Source: CALRQJ02 sp943370285 (lineage in GTDB: Bacteria > Bacteroidota > Bacteroidia > Chitinophagales > Chitinophagaceae). From it: a DNA stretch of 64,000 bases. Under the pieces are notes generated by a model. The model searched no databases. It worked only from the letters and a program-made list of their open reading frames with translations, and was not told the origin of the DNA. Below are positions 57,888 through 64,000 of this stretch, in pieces. The DNA is taken from assembly GCA_943370285.1 (NCBI GenBank), contig CALRQJ020000009.1, positions 1 through 64,000 of the forward strand. Reading direction: 5' to 3'. Numbering within the stretch: position 1 is the stretch's first letter; every line of letters starts with the position of its first letter. The position numbers were made by a program, and so were the translations under genes.

Positions 57888-59906
57888 ATGCCTTATTCAA
57901 GGTTTTTATATCATAGACAGAAGCAAATATGCATTGGTATTATAGCATTATTTATAGTGCTATTCAATAATACCATAACTACTGCACAAAATGCAGCCAA
58001 TCGTTACGAAATAGATGCGAAGCGAATTGGTGTGATGCCAACAGACAAAGATGCACTACCTCGTAGCCGAGAATTTATTCGTTTAGATAGTACTTATTAC
58101 GTCGGTCATATGTACGAAGGCATGTACAAGTGGGACAGAAGTGCAGATTATGCCGGATTTAAAAACGCTACTACCCCATTAAGAAAAGCATTTAAATTGA
58201 TTCAGAAAGATTTTGGAAAAAATCTTAAATCGATTTACGCAGCTCCTGAAAACTATATGCAATATGTAAATCGTTATAGCGATTTTTTACAAATTGCTAA
58301 CGCTTTAAGAGAATGTTATGGCAATATTGAAATGAGTGATTCTGTGATGTGGGTATTAGATCAATGTGATACCTATCAATTCAAAAAAGAGCATTTATAT
58401 ACTTCATCTTTAAAGGCTTGGACATATCATAGAGATCGTTTTTTTACATCGGCTAAGTTTAAGTTTTTAAAAAATTCGGTAGCTGAAAATGAAAAAATGG
58501 CTTTTGGGTATTGTTATCATGCCTTGTATTTGATTCAAAAAAATAAAGTTGCCAACGATGTTTGGTTTGGTCCTACACAATCAGAAACCGACAAACAAAA
58601 CGTTTATCACTATTTAGCTTTATTGCATTGTTACAATAAGAATTATGATAGCAGCACCTACTACTATGAAAAGATGCGTAACTATGGCCAAATATCTTGG
58701 ACCAACTACGGCAGCATGCAACACGAAGTAGGCAATATTGCCAATTCGATTGGTTACTTTTTGCAAGACAAGTATAAAAGTTATCAGCACTTTTTAAGAG
58801 AACCCTACTACTATGTTCCGGAATTGTACATCTACACCGGTAAAACAAAAGAGTCGTTAGCATTAGCAAGAGAGGCAGTAACATTTTCTAAATCATCTCC
58901 TGGTTTTGGTTGGTACAATATTGCCATGGGCAGGGCTTTTTTATACGATAATCAATTAGACAGCAGTGCCTTCGTTTTGAAAAAAGCAATGAACTTTAAA
59001 GAACTGCATATTGGTACTACGCTAACGCAAAGTCAGTATGAGTTTACCATAAACCTCTTACAACTTCAAGTTATTGAACGAAAAATGGCGCAAGTAAAAT
59101 TTGTGAATGATGGCTGGTGGTACTCTCCTAGTGCATTGTATCAATTAGCAGCATTACGGTTAGAAAAAATGAGTATTCAATATGTATTGATGAATCAGTT
59201 GGCGAATAATCCTGAACGAGAAAGAATTGTGTACGATTTATTTTGTGCAGAGAGCACTATTACTTTTGATGAAGCATTATATCTACTCAAAGATTTAAGT
59301 CCGGCATATTTCCAAAAGAAATATAAACAATACATTCAAACCGATACCCGACCAAATGTGCAACGCTATTTTAAATTAGCAGCAGCTAAATTTAAATGGG
59401 AAAGTGGCGATGAAAAAGCAGCACTTAAAGATTATGAAACCCTATTAAAAGAAACTACACTAGATACTGCAAACGAAAAATTGTTTTTAGGTAGATTGTA
59501 TGAAGGACTTTGTAAGGGTTATAGAGAAACAGACGATACTGAAAACTATCAGTTTTATTGTAATACATTGTTGGGGTATTATCCGCAGTTGATTCCGGTA
59601 TCTGGTTTAAAACTCAACATCAACTTAAGTATTACAGGAGCAAATGATGATAAGATAGATGATATTATAGACGACATTAAAGATGCCAGCATTAAATGGA
59701 CAACTAAAAACCAAAGCGGTATTCCAATCGCAAAAATCAAGTTCACAAAAAAAGGAAATCAATATGAAGCCATACTTGATTTATCAACAGCCGATGGGAA
59801 AACAGTAGTCAGCAATCAAAAAATCATCTTTCATCCAAACTCTAAAGATGTTGGCAAAGAAATGGTATTGCGATTGTTTGGCAAAGGCGGAAATATGGTA
59901 TTGTAA
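57888..59906 (+). CDS. Large TPR-like secreted protein in the MoxR operon
   Basis: A 672-residue protein from ATG 57888; an in-frame TTG at 57873 is less likely. It has a hydrophobic export segment (about 13-35) and then mostly alpha-helical sequence with TPR-like pairs, for example around 100-330 and 480-560, ending in a short beta region (about 580-672, GIPIAKIKFTKKGNQYEAIL). No enzyme motif is recognised. It begins 16 bases after moxR, so it is the fourth member of the unit and probably a periplasmic scaffold or substrate. The stop abuts that of the convergent GH92 gene with no base between. Confidence 0.72.
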   Translation: MPYSRFLYHRQKQICIGIIALFIVLFNNTITTAQNAANRYEIDAKRIGVMPTDKDALPRSREFIRLDSTYYVGHMYEGMYKWDRSADYAGFKNATTPLRKAFKLIQKDFGKNLKSIYAAPENYMQYVNRYSDFLQIANALRECYGNIEMSDSVMWVLDQCDTYQFKKEHLYTSSLKAWTYHRDRFFTSAKFKFLKNSVAENEKMAFGYCYHALYLIQKNKVANDVWFGPTQSETDKQNVYHYLALLHCYNKNYDSSTYYYEKMRNYGQISWTNYGSMQHEVGNIANSIGYFLQDKYKSYQHFLREPYYYVPELYIYTGKTKESLALAREAVTFSKSSPGFGWYNIAMGRAFLYDNQLDSSAFVLKKAMNFKELHIGTTLTQSQYEFTINLLQLQVIERKMAQVKFVNDGWWYSPSALYQLAALRLEKMSIQYVLMNQLANNPERERIVYDLFCAESTITFDEALYLLKDLSPAYFQKKYKQYIQTDTRPNVQRYFKLAAAKFKWESGDEKAALKDYETLLKETTLDTANEKLFLGRLYEGLCKGYRETDDTENYQFYCNTLLGYYPQLIPVSGLKLNINLSITGANDDKIDDIIDDIKDASIKWTTKNQSGIPIAKIKFTKKGNQYEAILDLSTADGKTVVSNQKIIFHPNSKDVGKEMVLRLFGKGGNMVL

Positions 59907-62132
59907 TTATCTTAATCTAGCTCTGCCCGGTAAATCTTCTATGCCTTTGCCCCAAGTTTTAGATGGCTTTGGCCCCATCTGCAATTCCAATACGCCACCT
60001 TCCATAATATCTTTATGAAAAATGGAAGAACGAGTATACAATTCTCCATTCAACCTTGCACTTTGAATGTATATGTTTTGATTACTTAAACCTGTGGCAA
60101 CTACTCTAAACACTTTTCCTTCGGGTAAAACAAATACCGACTCTTCGGTCAACGGACTTCCAAGTACATACTCACCACTTGCTGGATTTACAGGATAGAA
60201 TCCTAAAGCACTAAATACATACCAAGCACTCATCTGTCCACAATCTTCATTACCACTTAAGCCATCCGGTTTATTGGTATACAATTCAGCCATTATCTTT
60301 CTCACTCTTTCAGCAGTCTTTTCAGGTTTACCTGCATAGTTGTAGAGATATGCAATATGATGACTCGGTTCATTACCATGAGCATATTGCCCAATCAATC
60401 CGCTAATATCAGGCGATTTATTATCGCCTTTAATTTCTGAACTGATGGTGAATAACGAATCTAATTTTTTCTCAAATCTTGAAGAACCGCCTAGATAATT
60501 AATCAACCCAAAAGGATCTTGTGGCACAAACCAACTATGCTGCCAAGCATTACCTTCTGTGTAAGCCGCTTTGTTTTCATCATGCTCAGAATAAAAAGGA
60601 TCAAAAGGTTCTACCCAATTACCCTTGCTATCTTTTGGTCTAGCAAAACCTCTTTTGCGATCAAACACATTTCTCCAGTAAGCACCCCGTTTCATAAATT
60701 CTCTATAATCTGCATTAAAGCCTAATTTTTTGGCTACTTGTGCAATACACCAATCATCAAACGCATATTCTAATGTAATGGTAACACTACTGCCTTTTAA
60801 ATCTTGCGGCACATAACCATATTGACGGTACAAATCTGTACCTCTAATATTTTGTGTAGCACTAGCTTTCATGGCAACATAAGCTTTGTTGTAATCAAAA
60901 CCCTTTATGCCTTTCATGATGGCATCGGTAATAACAGGTATGGCGTGATAACCCGTCATTGTATTGGTTTCATTGAATTGCAAATCCCAAACCGGCAGTA
61001 ACCCATATTGATCATAGAATGCCAAGTAAGAGTTGATAATAAAAGGAACCAATTCTGTTTGAGTGATGGTGAGTAATGGATTTGCTGCTCGAAATGTATC
61101 CCACAACGATTGAATACTCATCACCATTCTTCCATTTTGAATATCACCTTTAACCCCTTTATAATTGCCATATCGATCACTAAAAATAACCGGCGCCTGA
61201 TAGGTATGATACAAAGAAGTGTAAAAGATTTGTTTTATAGTTGGATCTTCTGTTTTAATTCTAATTTTACCTAATTCTCTTTGCCATAAACTTTCGGCAT
61301 ATTCTTTTACTTCGTCAAAATTCCATCCCGGAATTTCATTTAAACTTTCAATGGCACCTTGAATATCAGCAAAACTTAACCCAACTTTCATTTGTATTTT
61401 TTCGCCTGCAATTAAAGTGTCGAAAATTAAATGTGCCAACACTGCAGCCCCTTTTGCTTCTACTACATTAATCTTCTTTTTATCGGCATACATCACCAAA
61501 TCTTTAATCGGCTTATTCACTTTTACAGCGAAATAAACTTTTTGGTCTTTGGCCCATCCTTTTGAATAACGATACCCAACAAAAGTTTGTGCATCTACTT
61601 TTCTAAAATAAGTTTCGGTTGGTGTATCCCAATTAATGGCAAATCCCAAATCGAAACGAATCATAGGACTTGTATTGGGTTGAAATGAATATCGATGCAT
61701 CCCACAACGAATACTCGTTGTTAACTCAGCAAAAACCTTATCGTCTTTTAAATGAACAGCGTAATAACCTGGAGACGCTTTTTCTTGATCATGAGAAAAC
61801 CGGCTTTTAAAAACGGTAGTATCGGGTTTACGATTCGAAAAAGGCATGACAGAAATATCGCATAAATCACCAATACCTGTACCACTCAAATGCGTATGGC
61901 TAAATCCCTGAATCACACTGTCGCTGTAATGGTAGCCGCTACACCAATCCCAGCCGCCACGGCCATTATCCGGACTTAGTTGCACCATTCCAAATGGCAC
62001 CGTAGCACCAGGATAGGTATGTCCATGACCACCTGTTCCAATAAATGGGTTTACATAATCAATCAATTTTTGAGCATGTAAACCAACTGAACTTACAAGT
62101 GTAAATAAGAAAATAAAAGTGGTACGTTTCAT
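59907..62132 (-). CDS. GH92 alpha-mannosidase
   Basis: A 741-residue secreted enzyme with a signal peptide (about 1-20, GLHAQ). It opens with the family hallmark DYVNPFIGTGGHGHTYPGA and PFGMVQLSPD, and has FSHTHLSGTG in the N-terminal beta domain. The (alpha/alpha)6 catalytic domain includes GNEDCGQMSAWYVFSALGFYP with the catalytic acid/base region, near 640-660, and GNEPSHHIAYLYNYAG. GH92 enzymes are Ca2+-dependent exo-mannosidases (often alpha-1,2). It is monocistronic here, without SusC/D or sugar genes. Confidence 0.95.
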   Translation of the reverse strand: MKRTTFIFLFTLVSSVGLHAQKLIDYVNPFIGTGGHGHTYPGATVPFGMVQLSPDNGRGGWDWCSGYHYSDSVIQGFSHTHLSGTGIGDLCDISVMPFSNRKPDTTVFKSRFSHDQEKASPGYYAVHLKDDKVFAELTTSIRCGMHRYSFQPNTSPMIRFDLGFAINWDTPTETYFRKVDAQTFVGYRYSKGWAKDQKVYFAVKVNKPIKDLVMYADKKKINVVEAKGAAVLAHLIFDTLIAGEKIQMKVGLSFADIQGAIESLNEIPGWNFDEVKEYAESLWQRELGKIRIKTEDPTIKQIFYTSLYHTYQAPVIFSDRYGNYKGVKGDIQNGRMVMSIQSLWDTFRAANPLLTITQTELVPFIINSYLAFYDQYGLLPVWDLQFNETNTMTGYHAIPVITDAIMKGIKGFDYNKAYVAMKASATQNIRGTDLYRQYGYVPQDLKGSSVTITLEYAFDDWCIAQVAKKLGFNADYREFMKRGAYWRNVFDRKRGFARPKDSKGNWVEPFDPFYSEHDENKAAYTEGNAWQHSWFVPQDPFGLINYLGGSSRFEKKLDSLFTISSEIKGDNKSPDISGLIGQYAHGNEPSHHIAYLYNYAGKPEKTAERVRKIMAELYTNKPDGLSGNEDCGQMSAWYVFSALGFYPVNPASGEYVLGSPLTEESVFVLPEGKVFRVVATGLSNQNIYIQSARLNGELYTRSSIFHKDIMEGGVLELQMGPKPSKTWGKGIEDLPGRARLR

Positions 62133-62164
62133 ATTGGAAATTTATCAAGTTACTAAGGTAGGGC

Positions 62165-62203
62165 AATAAAAAGAGGATGGATTAGTAAAGTAATCCATCC
62201 TCT
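62165..62203 (-). terminator. Terminator of ssb
   Basis: A perfect 13-bp stem (AGAGGATGGATTA / TAATCCATCCTCT) with a 6-nt loop, then TTTTTATTG on the minus strand, about 25 bases after the ssb stop. Confidence 0.92.
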
Positions 62204-62227
62204 GTTAATAAAGTTGATACCAGTAGC

Positions 62228-62686
62228 TTAGAATGGTAAATCATCCAAGGGTTCTGTCATATCACCGGCGCTAACCGTTGGTGCAGGCTGATTGTAGGAA
62301 GGCGTTGGTGTAGGTTGATAATTTTGATTTTGAGGTGCATTGTAAGATTGACCATCTCCACCAACCTCTTGTTTTTGCCCCAACAATTGCACATTACTCA
62401 CTCTTAGTTGTAGCGAAGTACCTGTACGACCATCTTGTGTGGTATAGTTTCTCAAGTCAGGTGTACCTTCTGCATACACTTGCGTACCTTTTTTCAGGTA
62501 AGGTAAAATGCCTACACGTTCTGTCCAATAGGCACATTCTACCCAAATGGTTTTATCTTGTTGCTGCCCTTGTTGGTTCTTATATTTTTCGGTGTGAGCA
62601 ACACTAAAGTTAATGACTGTTTTTCCGTTTACATTGTTGGAAGTGGCATCTTTGCCCAAATTTCCAATTACTTGAAGTCTTAGCAT
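62228..62686 (-). CDS. ssb: Single-stranded DNA-binding protein
   Basis: A 152-residue protein: an N-terminal OB fold (about 1-105, MLRLQVIGNLGKDA, WVECAYWTERVG), a Gln/Asn/Pro-rich linker, and the acidic tail EPLDDLPF that recruits partner proteins. Standard bacterial SSB. The neighbouring genes are not part of DNA metabolism. Confidence 0.96.
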   Translation of the reverse strand: MLRLQVIGNLGKDATSNNVNGKTVINFSVAHTEKYKNQQGQQQDKTIWVECAYWTERVGILPYLKKGTQVYAEGTPDLRNYTTQDGRTGTSLQLRVSNVQLLGQKQEVGGDGQSYNAPQNQNYQPTPTPSYNQPAPTVSAGDMTEPLDDLPF

Positions 62687-62844
62687 AGCAATTCAATTTC
62701 GATTTTTGAAAGTGGCAAATTAAGTAAAATTCTCATTTTTATAGCATTAGTTATGCACTAAATACTAAGAAGATTAGCATATTGTTTCATCTTTCGATTT
62801 TAGAAACCTTTCACCCCTAACCTATCGATGCCAATGGCTTTTTG

Positions 62845-62852
62845 TAGTTTTG
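62845..62852 (+). promoter_or_regulatory. -7 promoter element of mnmA
   Basis: TAGTTTTG, an exact TAnnTTTG, 19 bases before the start codon; the -33 element is not clear. Confidence 0.45.
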
Positions 62853-62871
62853 TACATTCAAATAACAATAA

Positions 62872-63984
62872 ATGAGCCGTAAAGGAAAAGTTTTGGTAGC
62901 CATGAGTGGCGGTATTGACAGTACCGTAACTGCTTTAATGCTCCATAACGAAGGATATGAAGTAGTTGGCATTACCATGAAAACATGGGACTATGCAACA
63001 AGTGGTGGGGGCACTAGTAAAAAAGAAACGGGCTGTTGCAATTTGGACAGTTTTAATGATGCCAGACAAGCCGCAGTAAACAATGGTTTTCCGCATTTTA
63101 TTTTAGATATCAGAGAAGAGTTTGGTGATTTTGTAATAGAGAATTTTGTTGAAGAATACTTGGCAGGTCGTACACCAAACCCCTGTGTAATGTGCAATAC
63201 ACATATAAAATGGCGGGCATTGTTAAAAAGGGCCAATGCCATGAACTGTGATTTTATTGCAACCGGGCATTATGCCAATGTAAGGCAACATGATAACGGT
63301 AGATATGTGATTAGCAAAGGAAAAGACGAAACCAAAGATCAAAGCTATGTACTGTGGGGACTTGATCAAGAATTGCTGAGCCGCACCATTATGCCATTGG
63401 GTGTTTACCATAAATCTGAAATCAGGCAAATGGCCCATGATATGGGTTATCCTGAATTAGCCAAGAAGAGTGAGAGCTATGAAATTTGTTTTGTTCCCGA
63501 TAATGACTACCGTGGTTTCTTAAAACGAAATGTGGATGGCTTAGAAGAAAAAGTAAATGGCGGATGGTTTGTAGATAAATCCGGTAAAAAACTTGGTCAA
63601 CATAAAGGTTATCCATTTTACACGATTGGTCAACGTAAAGGATTAGATATTGCGTTAGGTCGTCCGGTGTTTGTAACACAAATCATTCCCGAATCAAACA
63701 CAGTTGTTTTGGGTGATGATGAAGACTTAGAACAAAATATCATGAAAGTGGGCAAACTGAACATGATTAAATACGATACCATTACCCCCGGTATGGAAGC
63801 ATTTACCAAAATCAGGTATAAAGACAAAGGCTGTTTGAGTAATTTATATCCCGAAGGAAATGAGCTCAACATTCGTTTTTATGAACATGTTAAAAGTATT
63901 GCTCCAGGTCAAAGTGCTGTTTTTTACGAAGGCAACGATGTAATTGGCGGCGGTATCATTCAACGTGGAGCGTTGGAACAATAA
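62872..63984 (+). CDS. mnmA: tRNA-specific 2-thiouridylase MnmA
   Basis: A 370-residue enzyme of full length. The ATP-pyrophosphatase loop is AMSGGIDST (about 10-18). The two catalytic cysteines are Cys 108 in NPCVMCNTHIKW and Cys 206 in YEICFVPD. It thiolates U34 of tRNA-Lys, -Glu and -Gln in the cytoplasm. Start is at MSRKGKVLVAMSGG. The gene ends 16 bases before the window edge. Confidence 0.97.
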   Translation: MSRKGKVLVAMSGGIDSTVTALMLHNEGYEVVGITMKTWDYATSGGGTSKKETGCCNLDSFNDARQAAVNNGFPHFILDIREEFGDFVIENFVEEYLAGRTPNPCVMCNTHIKWRALLKRANAMNCDFIATGHYANVRQHDNGRYVISKGKDETKDQSYVLWGLDQELLSRTIMPLGVYHKSEIRQMAHDMGYPELAKKSESYEICFVPDNDYRGFLKRNVDGLEEKVNGGWFVDKSGKKLGQHKGYPFYTIGQRKGLDIALGRPVFVTQIIPESNTVVLGDDEDLEQNIMKVGKLNMIKYDTITPGMEAFTKIRYKDKGCLSNLYPEGNELNIRFYEHVKSIAPGQSAVFYEGNDVIGGGIIQRGALEQ

Positions 63985-64000
63985 TGCTGGTATCAAAAAA

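Overview
The window reads as a chromosomal segment of a low-GC Bacteroidota bacterium, most likely of the Chitinophagaceae or a close relative; the family assignment is inference. Supporting signs are two TonB-dependent receptors with carboxypeptidase-regulatory-like N-termini, a PorW/SprE-type component of the type IX secretion system, a type III glutamine synthetase, DUF2807 and outer-membrane beta-barrel proteins, and promoters of the Bacteroidota -33/-7 type (TTTG, about 19-20 nt, TAnnTTTG). Almost all of it is ordinary core and envelope sequence. I see no prophage, insertion sequence, integron, CRISPR array or rRNA operon.

Layout. 1-3 kb: tail of a small secreted protein, a secreted caspase-fold protease, and a 59-residue repeat lipoprotein. 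3-5.5 kb: GTPases der and era behind an initiator tRNA-fMet gene. 5.5-10.5 kb: a DUF2807 protein, a TPP riboswitch controlling a TonB-dependent receptor, and a GH13 lipoprotein. 10.6-15.5 kb: an apparent operon SDR-kynU-pyrF-phosphoesterase, diverging from a methyltransferase. 15.6-19.7 kb: two envelope proteins, a DUF2805 protein, then a string of genes (short M23-leader protein, bactofilin, AtpZ, small membrane protein, SprT) resembling the 5' flank of an ATP synthase operon but without atpB. 19.8-25.7 kb: PorW/SprE, a class A penicillin-binding protein and a small membrane protein. 25.8-29.6 kb: infA-rpmJ-rpsM-rpsK-rpsD-rpoA-rplQ with hairpins in several gaps. 29.7-35.1 kb: mixed small genes, tcdA, and a membrane protein coupled to a P-loop NTPase.

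35.2-46.1 kb is a nitrogen-acquisition block. It holds a complete urease operon (ureA, B, C, E, F, G, D) ending in a probable nickel permease, then, convergent with it, amt, a porin and type III glutamine synthetase. The expected flow is urea to ammonia in the cytoplasm, ammonium uptake by Amt, and capture into glutamine. 46.4-52.8 kb: a second TonB-dependent receptor, a DUF3347 lipoprotein, an ABC-F ATPase, a cupin and a methyltransferase. 52.9-59.9 kb: a four-gene operon of DUF58 protein, membrane transglutaminase, MoxR ATPase and a TPR-like protein. 59.9-64 kb: a GH92 mannosidase, ssb and mnmA.

No wholly new system is evident. The items most worth a second look are the start-codon inverted repeat at ureA, the TPP-controlled receptor and its candidate expression platform, the membrane protein/NTPase pair beside urease, the terminator wedged between tRNA-fMet and era, and the hairpins inside the ribosomal operon. 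Family names rest on reading motifs by eye; no database search was run.
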